DNA from: Sphingomonadaceae bacterium
GTDB lineage: Bacteria > Pseudomonadota > Alphaproteobacteria > Sphingomonadales > Sphingomonadaceae
NCBI GenBank assembly: GCA_016742125.1
Contig: JACVCM010000053.1
Coordinates: forward strand, 10,322-21,770
Length of the DNA: 11,449 bases
Direction: 5' to 3'
Position numbers and translations under genes: made by a program
Notes under the pieces: generated by a model
Database searches by the model: none
The model's input: the letters and a program-made list of their open reading frames with translations, nothing else
What the model was told of the DNA's origin: nothing
In this document: positions 1 through 7,139 of the stretch, one piece after another
How positions within the stretch are numbered: position 1 is the stretch's first letter
Layout: every line of letters begins with the position of its first letter

Positions 1-294
1 ATTACGGCAGGTATGCTCGACGCGCTGACCGGGCAACTGGAGGGCGGCGCGCCGCTCTTGTCCCACCAGATCGGCTGCTGGGTGGCGGAGAGCGAGGTTG
101 CCAAGCTGCTCGCCGACACCGAAAAGCATCATGAAGGATGCCAGATCGGCAGCTACCCCTTTTTCCGCGAGGGCAGGGTGGGCGCCAATTTCGTCATCCG
201 TACGACCGATCCGCACTTGCTGAACGAATGCACCGAGGCATTGAAAATGGGCCTGCGTGGTCTAGGCTATGAAAGCGTCGATGGTGGAATTTAG
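1..294 (+). CDS. CinA-like / MoaB-Mog domain molybdopterin-binding protein, C-terminal part (5' truncated)
   Basis: The open frame enters from the left edge (reading I-T-A-G-M from base 1) and stops at TAG 292-294, so this is the last 97 residues or so of a longer gene. The ATG at 13 is probably internal. The segments MLDAL, an LSHQIGCWVAE stretch, IGSYPFF and a final TEALKMGLRGLG resemble the C-terminal part of alphaproteobacterial 'competence/damage-inducible protein A' domain proteins (MoCF_biosynth/MoaB fold, usually about 250 residues). Such proteins bind molybdopterin-like ligands or act in pyridine-nucleotide repair; which applies here cannot be told, because the ligand-binding N-terminal part lies outside the window. 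It is followed after 60 bases by the M16 peptidase gene on the same strand, with no visible terminator, so co-transcription is possible. Family call is from recognition of the C-terminal motif only. Confidence 0.78.
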   Translation: MTAGMLDALTGQLEGGAPLLSHQIGCWVAESEVAKLLADTEKHHEGCQIGSYPFFREGRVGANFVIRTTDPHLLNECTEALKMGLRGLGYESVDGGI

Positions 295-354
295 GCAGCG
301 TTCCATCGTTTCATTCATCTGCGGTCAAGCCGCACACCCGATATTAGGACGGTA

Positions 355-3231
355 ATGCGCAAAATCTTACCTGCTCTCGCCCTTGCGGTTCTGCTGCTGT
401 CCACTTCGGCCTACGCCCAGACATCTGCGCCCGTTGTCGCGACCAGCGCGAAGCCAGTCAAGCAACCCTGGCTCTACGAGGGCAGCGACGTCCCTGTCGA
501 TGACAGCTGGACTTTTGGCGAACTTCCGAACGGCTTGCGCTACGCCGTCAAGAAGAATGATGTTCCTGCGGGACAGGTGTCGATCCGCGTGCGCATCGAC
601 GCAGGTGCGCTGCACGAGAATAATGATGAACAGGGTTTCGCGCATCTGATCGAACATCTGTCCTTCCGCGGTTCCACGCACGTCCCCGATGGCGAGGCCA
701 AGCGGATCTGGCAGCGTTTCGGGGTAACATTCGGCAGTGACAGCAATGCGCAGACGACGCCGACCCAGACGGTTTACAAGCTCGACCTTCCCAATGCGAC
801 GCCGGAGAAGCTGGACGAGTCGATGAAGATTATTGGGGGGATGATTCGCAATCCGCGTATCTCTGACACCGCGCTGGCTGCGGAAAAGTCTATCGTCCTT
901 GCCGAACTCCGGGAAAATAGCGGCGCGCAGATGGTCTACAGCGATGCGCTGCGGCAGCATGCGTTCCAGGGGCAACGGCTAGCCAACCGCTCGACCATCG
1001 GCACGCCGGAAACGCTTCAGGCGGCCGATGCTGAGGCCCTCAATGCCTTTCACAAGCGCTGGTATCGACCCGAAAATGCGGTCGTAGTGATGGCAGGCGA
1101 CGTGGAACCTTCGCAGCTTGCCAATCTGGTTCAGAAATATTTCAATGACTGGAAAGGCGGGGGGGCGCGTACGCCCGAACCTGATTTTGGCGATCCTACG
1201 CCACAAGGCACGCCAGTCCGGATATTGGTTGAACCCACATTGCCGACCACGGTCAGCATTGCCTATCTGCGTCCATGGCGGAAGGTGGACGACACCATCG
1301 CCTATAACGAGCAGCTGTTGATCGACGCGCTGGCACTCCAGATCATCAACCGTCGCCTCGAGGTGCAGGCGCGCGGTGGCGGCAACTATCTGTTTGCCGA
1401 GGTCGCGCAGGAGGATATCTCACGCACCGCTGATGCGACACTGGTATCGGTGACGCCGGTCGGCGACAACTGGGAACAGGCGACCAAGGATGTCCGCGCG
1501 ATAATTGCCGATGCGACGCAAGCCCCGCCCTCGCAGGCAGATATCGAACGCGAGACGACATTGTTCGGCAATGCCCTGCGGACGATGCTCGACAGCTATC
1601 CGTTCGAGGCTGCCGCCAAACAGGCGGACGATATCGTGCAGGCGGTCGATATCCGTGAGACCGTTGCTGCACCGAAGACAGTGGTTCAGGTTTTCGAGGG
1701 CATGAAAAGCAGGATTACGCCCGAGCGTCTGCTCGAATCCACCCAAGCGCTTTTCAAGGCCGATGCGACGCGCTTGATGCTCTCGTCGCCGACCGCGGTG
1801 CAGAATGGCGACAATCGTGCACTGGCGGCATTGCAGGCCACTGTCACGGCCAATAGCAATGCCCGACTGGCGGAAAACGCGTTGGGGTTCGACGCGCTGC
1901 CGCAACTTGGCGCGCCGGGCAAGGTTGTGGCGCAGGAAACCGTGTCGCGTCTGGAAATGACCAAATTGGAACTGTCGAACGGCGTTCGCGCGCTGTTGTA
2001 TCCTAACAAGGCGGAAAGCGGTCAGATCCGGGTCCTGGTGCGTTTTGGTAAGGGATATCAGTCAGTCACGCCGGAGCAGGGCGGCTTGCTGTGGGCGGGG
2101 CAGTTTGTCCTGCCGGAAAACGGCATAGGTAAGTTAAAGCGCACCGACATCGACCAGATGGTCAATGGACGGCGCATTGAGCTCAATTTCGGAATCGCCG
2201 ACGATGCGTTCGAATTTGCAGCGAATACCCGGCCGGACGACCTTGCTGACCAGTTGACGCTGATCGCGACCAAGCTGGAACATCCCGGCTGGGACGCGGC
2301 GCCGGTGGAACGTGCCAAGGCCTTGGCGACCTCAGGCTATAACAGCTTCGAAATGTCGGCCACGTCGGTGTTGCAACGCGATCTGGATTATCTGTTGCGC
2401 GGGAAGGATCCGCGATGGAAATCCGCGGCGCCAGCCGATGTCGCGAAGATCGACGCGGCCAGGTTCCAGTCATATTGGGCACCCCTGATTGCCAAGGGGC
2501 CGGTGGAGGTCATGCTGTTCGGTGATTTTGACCGCGACGTGGCGGTTGCAGCGCTGGAGAAAAGCTTTGGGGCGATGAAGCCTCGGCCGATGCCCAGCGT
2601 TTCGCCTGCTGCGAGAACAATTGCCTTTCCGGTGGCTGGGCCGTCGCCGGTCCGCTTGACCCATAAGGGGTCGGCCGATCAGGCGGCAGCGGTCATGGCA
2701 TGGCCGACGGGTGGCGGCATGGCAGGCGTAACCGAAGGACGGCAGTTGGAAATATTGGCGGCCGTATTTCGCGACCGCTTGTTCGAGAAATTTCGTGCCG
2801 AGCAGGCGGCCAGCTACAGCCCCGATATGGCGTCGAGCTGGCCGAAGGACTTCCCCAGCGGAGGATATCTGATGGCTTATACGCAGGTCGCGCCGAACGA
2901 CGTGAACCGCTTTTTCGATTTTGCCGATGAGGTTGCAGCCGACCTTTCGGCAACACCGGTCAGCGCCGACGAACTTCAGCGCGCCGTGGAACCGATGAAA
3001 CAGGCGATCGAACGCGCCGCGTCGGGCAATACATTCTGGCTCAACCAGTTGAAGGGCGCGACTTACGAGCCAGCGAAATTTGCCGCGCTCGGACGGCTTT
3101 ACAGCGATTATAGCGGGGTGACCCCCACGCAATTGCAAGCCCTGGCCAAGCGCTATTTCGTCAAGGACAAGGCGTGGAAGCTGGTGGTCGCTCCGCAGGC
3201 CGGGGGCGAGCGGCAAGCCGTATCTCGCTAG
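355..3231 (+). CDS. Secreted M16 family zinc metallopeptidase (insulinase/pitrilysin-like), 958 aa
   Basis: This is a periplasmic zinc protease or oligopeptidase. Residues 1-22 form a signal peptide (basic MRK, hydrophobic core, AYA cleavage site near residue 21). The first M16 domain (about 50-260) carries the inverted zinc motif HxxEH as H97-L-I-E100-H101. Downstream, E177 and E184 lie in an AEKSIVLAEL segment; E184 sits where pitrilysin-type enzymes carry the third zinc ligand, and E177 matches the second conserved glutamate. Residues from about 560 (LELSNGVRALLYPNK) begin a second M16 half that lacks HxxEH, as is usual for the structural C-terminal half. The length (about 960) matches single-chain proteins with two M16 halves rather than the short MPP/PqqF-partner types. 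The start is ATG 355, preceded by AGGA at 346-349. The gene is convergent with the GFA gene, 48 bases away. The substrate is unknown. Confidence 0.93.
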   Translation: MRKILPALALAVLLLSTSAYAQTSAPVVATSAKPVKQPWLYEGSDVPVDDSWTFGELPNGLRYAVKKNDVPAGQVSIRVRIDAGALHENNDEQGFAHLIEHLSFRGSTHVPDGEAKRIWQRFGVTFGSDSNAQTTPTQTVYKLDLPNATPEKLDESMKIIGGMIRNPRISDTALAAEKSIVLAELRENSGAQMVYSDALRQHAFQGQRLANRSTIGTPETLQAADAEALNAFHKRWYRPENAVVVMAGDVEPSQLANLVQKYFNDWKGGGARTPEPDFGDPTPQGTPVRILVEPTLPTTVSIAYLRPWRKVDDTIAYNEQLLIDALALQIINRRLEVQARGGGNYLFAEVAQEDISRTADATLVSVTPVGDNWEQATKDVRAIIADATQAPPSQADIERETTLFGNALRTMLDSYPFEAAAKQADDIVQAVDIRETVAAPKTVVQVFEGMKSRITPERLLESTQALFKADATRLMLSSPTAVQNGDNRALAALQATVTANSNARLAENALGFDALPQLGAPGKVVAQETVSRLEMTKLELSNGVRALLYPNKAESGQIRVLVRFGKGYQSVTPEQGGLLWAGQFVLPENGIGKLKRTDIDQMVNGRRIELNFGIADDAFEFAANTRPDDLADQLTLIATKLEHPGWDAAPVERAKALATSGYNSFEMSATSVLQRDLDYLLRGKDPRWKSAAPADVAKIDAARFQSYWAPLIAKGPVEVMLFGDFDRDVAVAALEKSFGAMKPRPMPSVSPAARTIAFPVAGPSPVRLTHKGSADQAAAVMAWPTGGGMAGVTEGRQLEILAAVFRDRLFEKFRAEQAASYSPDMASSWPKDFPSGGYLMAYTQVAPNDVNRFFDFADEVAADLSATPVSADELQRAVEPMKQAIERAASGNTFWLNQLKGATYEPAKFAALGRLYSDYSGVTPTQLQALAKRYFVKDKAWKLVVAPQAGGERQAVSR

Positions 3232-3246
3232 GCCGGACGCCGAAAG

Positions 3247-3264
3247 GTTACACTAAAGTTACAC
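3247..3264. repeat. Two tandem GTTACAC heptamers at an 11-base period
   Basis: GTTACAC occurs at 3247-3253 and again at 3258-3264, one helical turn apart, in the 48-base gap between the converging M16 and GFA genes. A weak stem ACACC/GGTGT (3261-3265 with 3275-3279) also lies here, without a T-run, so I do not call a terminator. The repeat could be a binding site or chance. Confidence 0.35.
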
Positions 3265-3279
3265 CTTGAACATCGGTGT

Positions 3280-3678
3280 TTAGCCAGGATAGCGCTCAAA
3301 TTGCGGCAATTCATGCGCGGTTGCCATCCAACCGATGCGTTCTGCCGTCTGAATCTGCGCTTGCAACATAAGGGCGTCCGGATTGTCGAGGGTCGCCGCC
3401 TGGATGTCGACAATGCCGGGCAACATTTCTGCGTTTCGATAAGCGATCCCCGTCCCACAGATCGGGCAGAAACTGCGCATCGCCGAACCTGACGAATTAT
3501 ATGTCTTCAGCTCACCCTGTTTCAGCGTGAACTCATTCTCGGCGAACGCCGCCCACGCCACCGCAGGCGCGCCTGCCGACTTGCGGCAGCCTTCGCAATG
3601 GCACAAGGCAACATGTTGCGGTTCGCCTTCAACTGCATAGCGTACGGCACCACACTGACATCCGCCCTCAAGTTCCAT
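3280..3678 (-). CDS. GFA (glutathione-dependent formaldehyde-activating enzyme)/CENP-V family zinc protein, 132 aa
   Basis: This is a small single-domain protein of the GFA family (Mss4-like fold). The seven family cysteines are present: C7 and C9 in GCQCG, C26, C28 and C31 in CHCEGC, and C71 and C74 in CPICG. In characterised members these form one structural and one loosely held, catalytic-type zinc site. The founding member speeds formation of S-hydroxymethylglutathione from formaldehyde and glutathione. Most bacterial members have no proven substrate, so that activity should not be assumed here. The length (132) is typical. The start is supported by an AAAGGAG ribosome binding site at 3686-3692. 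The gene follows hslU on the same strand after 44 bases, but that gap holds its own promoter candidate (3700-3708). It converges with the M16 peptidase gene. Confidence 0.9.
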   Translation of the reverse strand: MELEGGCQCGAVRYAVEGEPQHVALCHCEGCRKSAGAPAVAWAAFAENEFTLKQGELKTYNSSGSAMRSFCPICGTGIAYRNAEMLPGIVDIQAATLDNPDALMLQAQIQTAERIGWMATAHELPQFERYPG

Positions 3679-3685
3679 AACGACT

Positions 3686-3692
3686 CTCCTTT
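3686..3692 (-). promoter_or_regulatory. Ribosome binding site of the GFA gene
   Basis: On the minus strand AAAGGAG lies 7 bases upstream of the ATG at 3676-3678, a near-perfect Shine-Dalgarno that fixes the start. Confidence 0.85.
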
Positions 3693-3699
3693 GTTGCTT

Positions 3700-3708
3700 A
3701 TTATAGCA
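3700..3708 (-). promoter_or_regulatory. Extended -10 promoter candidate for the GFA gene
   Basis: The minus strand reads TGCTATAAT, a consensus -10 hexamer (3700-3705) preceded by the TGn extension (TG at 3707-3708). The position 17 bases further upstream (CTTTAA, at the hslU stop) is a poor -35, as is common for extended -10 promoters. Transcription would begin near 3693, giving a leader of about 15 bases that just includes the ribosome binding site. The AT-rich patch stands out in GC-rich surroundings. Confidence 0.6.
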
Positions 3709-3722
3709 GAAAATGAGAACAT

Positions 3723-5024
3723 TTAAAGAACATATTTGGACAAATCTGCATCTCTGGCGATCCCCGATAGTTGCCTGGCTACATAATCTGCATCGATGGT
3801 CAGCGTCTCGCCTTTGCGGTCTTCGGCTTCAAAACTGATGTCTTCCAGCAGCTTTTCCATCACGGTCTGCAACCGCCGCGCGCCGATATTCTCGACCGTC
3901 GAATTAACATCGACGGCAATTCGGGCAATCGCCTCGATTGCGTCGTCAGTGAAGTCCAGCTTCACCTCCTCGGTGGCCATCAATGCGGTATATTGTTGTG
4001 GCAGATTGGCACGGGTTTCGGAAAGGATGCGAACGAAATCCTTGTGTTCCAAAGCACGCAGTTCGACGCGGATCGGAAGACGGCCTTGTAACTCGGGGAG
4101 CATGTCGCTCGGTTTCGATACATGGAACGCGCCGGACGCAATGAATAGCACATGGTCGGTTTTCATCGGACCATATTTTGTTGCAACCGTCGTGCCTTCG
4201 ATGAGCGGCAACAGGTCGCGCTGCACGCCTTCGCGGCTAACCGATCCGCCGCGGACATCGGACACCGCAATCTTGTCGATTTCGTCGAGAAATACGATCC
4301 CGTTAGCCTCCGCATCGGCGAGCGCGGCACGGTTTACATCGTCCTGATCAAGGCGCTTTTCCGATTCTTCCTCGACTAGTTTGGTCCAGGCATCGGGCAC
4401 CTTCATTTTGCGCCGTTTGAGGTTGTCCTTGCCGAACGCTTTACCCATCATCTCCGACAGGTTGATCATCCCGACATTGCCACCCAATCCGGGGATTTCC
4501 ATGGGTACAGATGGGCTGTCGGACACCTCGATTTCAATCTCGACGTCATCCATATGCCGGTCGCGGATACGCTGGCGAAAGGCCTCGCGTGTTGCCTCGC
4601 TCGCAGTGTCGCCTGCCAGCGGTTTCAGGATTCGCTCCATCGCCGCGGCTTCGGCGGCCTCGCGCACATGCTCGCGGCGGCGGTCTTTTTCCAGCCGAAC
4701 GGCTTCCTCGGCCAGATCGCGCGCGATCTGTTCTACATCGCGGCCGACATAACCGACTTCGGTAAATTTGGTGGCCTCCACCTTGATGAAGGGCGCGTCG
4801 GCCAGCTTTGCAAGTCTGCGGCTGATCTCGGTCTTGCCGCATCCGGTGGGGCCGATCATCAAGATATTTTTGGGCGTGACTTCGTCGCGCAAATCGGCAC
4901 CGAGCCGCTGGCGACGCCAGCGATTACGCAGCGCCACGGCAACCGCGCGCTTCGCGTCCGCTTGACCGATGATATGCTCGTCGAGCGCAGCGACAATGGC
5001 TTTGGGGGTAAGATTCTGACTCAT
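3723..5024 (-). CDS. hslU: HslU (ClpY), ATPase/unfoldase subunit of the HslUV protease, 433 aa
   Basis: This AAA+ unfoldase recognises, unfolds and feeds proteins into the HslV peptidase in the cytoplasm. Visible elements are the N-terminal LTPKAIVAALDEHIIGQ helix region, Walker A GPTGCGKT (58-65), the substrate-gripping pore loop GYVG (91-94), and the charged family-specific I-domain (about 105-235). Walker B follows as VFLDEID (244-250, with D247 and E248), then sensor 1 FIASGAFH (294-301), an arginine-finger region LQGRLPIRVEL near R315, and sensor 2 GARRL (381-385). The C-terminal tail ends SKYVL, the part that in characterised HslU inserts between HslV subunits to open the peptidase. No key residue is missing, and the length is normal for alphaproteobacteria. 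It lies 19 bases downstream of hslV, so the two are almost certainly one transcript. Upstream of the ATG only a weak GGA-type ribosome binding site is seen, which fits translational linkage to hslV. Confidence 0.98.
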   Translation of the reverse strand: MSQNLTPKAIVAALDEHIIGQADAKRAVAVALRNRWRRQRLGADLRDEVTPKNILMIGPTGCGKTEISRRLAKLADAPFIKVEATKFTEVGYVGRDVEQIARDLAEEAVRLEKDRRREHVREAAEAAAMERILKPLAGDTASEATREAFRQRIRDRHMDDVEIEIEVSDSPSVPMEIPGLGGNVGMINLSEMMGKAFGKDNLKRRKMKVPDAWTKLVEEESEKRLDQDDVNRAALADAEANGIVFLDEIDKIAVSDVRGGSVSREGVQRDLLPLIEGTTVATKYGPMKTDHVLFIASGAFHVSKPSDMLPELQGRLPIRVELRALEHKDFVRILSETRANLPQQYTALMATEEVKLDFTDDAIEAIARIAVDVNSTVENIGARRLQTVMEKLLEDISFEAEDRKGETLTIDADYVARQLSGIARDADLSKYVL

Positions 5025-5043
5025 TTATCAAATTTCCGAAGGG

Positions 5044-5610
5044 TTAGCTGACCGAATCCATCGTTTCGACTGTCAGCTGGTCATTGGTATAAACGCAGAT
5101 GTCGGCGGCGATCTTCATCGCGTGCCGTGCCAGCGTTTCGGCGTCCGCCTCATAGTCCACCAAGGCCCGTGCTGCCGATAGCGCATAATTGCCGCCCGAT
5201 CCGATTGCCGCAATGCCGTCGAGCGGTTCCAGCACGTCGCCATTTCCGGTGAGGATGAGCGTGACGTCCTTGTCCGCGACAATCATCATGGCCTCCAGAT
5301 TGCGGAGATATTTGTCGGTGCGCCAGTCCTTGGCCAGTTCGACCGCCGCGCGCATCAATTGGCCGCGATGCTGCTCCAGTTTGCGTTCCAACCGCTCGAA
5401 TAGCGTGAAGGCATCGGCGGTGGCACCGGCGAAACCGCCGATGACGGAACCGTCGTGGAGCTGCCGTACTTTCCTGGCGTTTGGCTTCATCACCGTCTGC
5501 CCCATCGACACCTGACCATCGCCTGCGATGACGACCTTGCCATTTTTGCGGACCGAGAGGATTGTTGTCCCGTACCATGTAGCGGGGTTTGCGTGAGAAT
5601 GATTGTCCAT
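5044..5610 (-). CDS. hslV: HslV (ClpQ), threonine peptidase subunit of the HslUV protease, 188 aa
   Basis: This is a proteasome-beta-like N-terminal nucleophile hydrolase that forms a double hexamer capped by HslU. I place the start at ATG 5608-5610. This gives a 14-residue propeptide ending WYG, removed to expose the catalytic threonine (T15, mature T1) in TTILSVRKNGKVVIAGDGQ. Mature D17, in GDGQ, and K33, in NARKV, are both present, as is the GSGG segment near the C-terminal third. The frame stays open for 39 more codons upstream (to 5727), but that extension lies inside galE and is unlike any HslV. No good Shine-Dalgarno precedes 5610. Instead a heat-shock-type promoter (5619-5647) almost touches the start codon, which suggests a leaderless or nearly leaderless mRNA. 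hslU follows after 19 bases. Confidence 0.96.
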   Translation of the reverse strand: MDNHSHANPATWYGTTILSVRKNGKVVIAGDGQVSMGQTVMKPNARKVRQLHDGSVIGGFAGATADAFTLFERLERKLEQHRGQLMRAAVELAKDWRTDKYLRNLEAMMIVADKDVTLILTGNGDVLEPLDGIAAIGSGGNYALSAARALVDYEADAETLARHAMKIAADICVYTNDQLTVETMDSVS

Positions 5611-5618
5611 TGCTGCGG

Positions 5619-5647
5619 ATATGGGAAGATACCCGGCAAAGCGCAAG
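5619..5647 (-). promoter_or_regulatory. Heat-shock (sigma-32/RpoH-like) promoter candidate for hslVU
   Basis: On the minus strand CTTGCGC (5641-5647) is followed after 15 bases by CCCATAT (5619-5625). Known RpoH promoters have CTTG in the -35 and CCCATnT or CYTATAT in the -10 with similar spacing. The element fits inside the 43-base gap between the galE stop and the hslV ATG, and hslUV is a classical heat-shock operon. The -10 ends only 8 bases before the ATG, so the expected transcription start is at or within about 3 bases of the start codon. Confidence 0.6.
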
Positions 5648-5653
5648 AGTGCG

Positions 5654-6658
5654 TCAGCTTCCCCTGCGCTCGTCGAGTTGTCGTTCCCATGCGAGCGCGT
5701 GACGAACGATTTTGTCCAGGTCGTCATAGCGTGGCTGCCATCCGAAACGAGCCTTGATCGCGCTATTGTCAGATATCAGCGAGTCCGGATCCCCCGCGCG
5801 CCGACCCTCCATCTTTCGTACCAGCTTTTTGTTCGTAACCCGGTCGATGGCATCGAGCACCTGCATGACAGAATAACCATGACCATAGCCGCAATTGAGC
5901 GTGTGGCTTGTTTCCGGATCGGCAACGAGCGCCTCCAGCGCGATGACATGCGCCGCAGCAAGGTCGCTGACATGAATATAGTCGCGAACGCCGGTTCCGT
6001 CTTCGGTAGCATAGTCCGTGCCGAACACGCTGACCGATTCCCGCTTGCCCAGCGCAGCTTCCACTCCGATCTTGATGAGGTGAGTGGCACCGACGGTCGA
6101 CTGGCCGCTGCGGCCTTCCGGATCGGCACCGGCAACATTGAAATAGCGCAAAGCGCAATAGTTGAAATCATGTGCTGCCGCGACATCGCGAAGCATGAAC
6201 TCTGTCATCAGTTTCGACGTGCCATAGGGGTTGATGGGCAGGGTGGGCATGTCTTCGCGCACCGGGCTCGATTGCGGAATGCCATAGGTCGCGGCCGTCG
6301 ATGAAAATATCATGTGCCTTACACCGCCCGCCACAACGGCTTCGATGAGTGCGCGCGTCTTGGCGGTGTTGTTATGATAATATTTCAGGGGGTTTTCGAC
6401 CGATTCGGGCACCACGATGGATCCGGCAAAATGCATGACGGCGTCGATCGCCTCGTCGGCCAAGATTTTGGCGAACAGCGCCTGATCCTCGATATCGCCC
6501 TCGTAAAAGGCAACGCCGTCGGGGATCACCCAGCGAAAGCCGGTTACCAGATTGTCTATCACAACCGGTCGATGCCCCGAATCGAGCAGGGCCAGCACGG
6601 CATGACTACCGATATACCCGGCGCCGCCGGTGACGAGGACATTCAGCTTTTCGGTCAT
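5654..6658 (-). CDS. galE: UDP-glucose 4-epimerase GalE, 334 aa
   Basis: This extended short-chain dehydrogenase/reductase interconverts UDP-glucose and UDP-galactose through a tightly bound NAD+, supplying galactose units for polysaccharide and lipid-linked glycans. The evidence includes the Rossmann motif GGAGYIG (11-17), D35-N36 after strand 2, HFAGS (77-81), the catalytic S120-T121 with Y145 and K149 of YxxxK (PYGTSK), RYFNVAGADP (171-180), RDYIHVSDLA (225-234), and GDPDSLISD (289-297). The length is standard for GalE, and the NPYG and VAGADP motifs favour GalE over other sugar epimerases. The ATG at 6656-6658 starts a protein with only three residues before the first beta strand, so the start is firm. 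It is separated from the small gene upstream by an intrinsic terminator at 6722-6752, so it needs its own promoter (weak candidate at 6694-6723). hslVU follows 43 bases downstream from a separate promoter. Confidence 0.96.
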   Translation of the reverse strand: MTEKLNVLVTGGAGYIGSHAVLALLDSGHRPVVIDNLVTGFRWVIPDGVAFYEGDIEDQALFAKILADEAIDAVMHFAGSIVVPESVENPLKYYHNNTAKTRALIEAVVAGGVRHMIFSSTAATYGIPQSSPVREDMPTLPINPYGTSKLMTEFMLRDVAAAHDFNYCALRYFNVAGADPEGRSGQSTVGATHLIKIGVEAALGKRESVSVFGTDYATEDGTGVRDYIHVSDLAAAHVIALEALVADPETSHTLNCGYGHGYSVMQVLDAIDRVTNKKLVRKMEGRRAGDPDSLISDNSAIKARFGWQPRYDDLDKIVRHALAWERQLDERRGS

Positions 6659-6693
6659 GATAACTTTCGATGATTTCTATCCGCTCCGAGGAT

Positions 6694-6723
6694 TCTATAG
6701 CGGCCGGTCAGAAAAAGGAGCAA
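6694..6723 (-). promoter_or_regulatory. Weak sigma-70-type promoter candidate for galE
   Basis: On the minus strand TTGCTC (6718-6723) and TATAGA (6694-6699) are separated by 18 bases and lie 35-65 bases upstream of the galE ATG. The -35 overlaps the T-run of the upstream terminator. The match is modest; it is proposed mainly because the terminator implies a galE promoter between 6658 and 6720. Confidence 0.25.
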
Positions 6724-6752
6724 AAAAAAGGCGACCCGGAAGTCGCCTTTTT
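6722..6752 (-). terminator. Rho-independent terminator after the 85-aa small protein gene
   Basis: There is a perfect 11-base-pair stem: AAAAAGGCGAC at 6725-6735 pairs with GTCGCCTTTTT at 6742-6752, with a six-base loop CCGGAA. Read on the minus strand, the 3' arm runs into eight consecutive T (6722-6729), starting 21 bases past the stop codon of the small gene. On the plus strand the T-run is only the five stem bases, so termination should be stronger for minus-strand transcripts. Confidence 0.9.
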
Positions 6753-6773
6753 CGAAATCAGAACCTGAGGAAA

Positions 6774-7031
6774 TCAGGGGCTGGTCGGCTTGTCGTCGTC
6801 GTTGCCAGCAGCGATAACGATACCGCCGATAACAGCAACAGCAGCCAGAACAGCGACGATTACGCCGCTACCACCACCGAGCTTGCTTTCTTCCTTGGCA
6901 GCAGCGCCAGCGCGCTTAACCTTGGAAGCGCCAACAGCTTTTACAGAAGGCGAAAGCGATTCAGCCATTACAGGCGCGCTTGCAAGTGCAGCGGCCGCAA
7001 CAGCAGCGAGAGAGATCTTACCGAAACGCAT
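6774..7031 (-). CDS. Small exported or membrane-anchored protein of unknown function, 85 aa
   Basis: I do not recognise a characterised family. The start is ATG 7029-7031, fixed by an AAGGAG ribosome binding site; the longer frame to 7082 has no such support. Residues 1-23 look like a Sec signal peptide (MRFGK, then an alanine-rich core, VMA cleavage site), followed by a short basic and alanine-rich stretch rich in K, R and S (about 24-50). A glycine linker LGGGSG (51-56) leads into a strong hydrophobic segment GVIVAVLAAVAVIGGIVIAA (56-75), then a short acidic tail GNDDDKPTSP. After signal cleavage this would be a single-span protein of about 62 residues. The gene has a long leader (to about 7130) containing inverted repeats and ends in a good terminator, so it is a stand-alone and probably well-expressed unit. 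Similar small proteins ending in acidic residues plus PTSP seem familiar from sphingomonads, but I cannot verify this. Confidence 0.82.
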   Translation of the reverse strand: MRFGKISLAAVAAAALASAPVMAESLSPSVKAVGASKVKRAGAAAKEESKLGGGSGVIVAVLAAVAVIGGIVIAAGNDDDKPTSP

Positions 7032-7038
7032 TATTGTG

Positions 7039-7044
7039 CTCCTT
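7039..7044 (-). promoter_or_regulatory. Ribosome binding site of the 85-aa small protein
   Basis: AAGGAG on the minus strand sits 7 bases upstream of the ATG at 7029-7031, and decides the start against the longer in-frame alternative at 7082. Confidence 0.85.
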
Positions 7045-7051
7045 TTTGTGA

Positions 7052-7064
7052 AGTGCATTGCACT
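7052..7064. repeat. Perfect inverted repeat AGTGCA-T-TGCACT in the small-gene leader
   Basis: Two 6-base arms surround a single central base, 8 bases upstream of the ribosome binding site of the 85-aa gene. With a one-base centre it cannot form a normal RNA hairpin using all pairs, so an operator for a dimeric regulator is more likely than an RNA structure. Confidence 0.5.
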
Positions 7065-7080
7065 CGGTGAATGCTCTTGC

Positions 7081-7091
7081 ACAACAGTTGT
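7081..7091. repeat. Short inverted repeat ACAAC-A-GTTGT
   Basis: Five-base arms around one central base, the second of three short dyads in the 209-base divergent intergenic region. Short enough to be chance. Confidence 0.35.
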
Positions 7092-7124
7092 TCCATTTCA
7101 AGCACTGAATCGGAAGGCGGCGCA

Positions 7125-7139
7125 AAATTGTCTCAATTT
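7125..7139. repeat. Inverted repeat AAATTG-TCT-CAATTT
   Basis: Six-base AT-rich arms around a three-base centre, in the middle of the intergenic region between the divergent 85-aa gene and the Nit gene. It overlaps the -10 position of the promoter candidate for the 85-aa gene, so it could be an operator for that promoter. Confidence 0.45.

Noticed and set aside
3261..3279. ACACC/GGTGT stem as a terminator between the M16 and GFA genes
   Set aside because: Only five pairs, a nine-base loop and no T-run on either strand.
5611..5727. N-terminal extension of the hslV reading frame by 39 codons
   Set aside because: It lies inside the galE coding end and resembles no HslV; the ATG at 5608-5610 gives the usual short propeptide before the catalytic threonine.
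5603..6304. 233-codon + strand frame opposite galE
   Set aside because: All GalE motifs are on the other strand; shadow frame.
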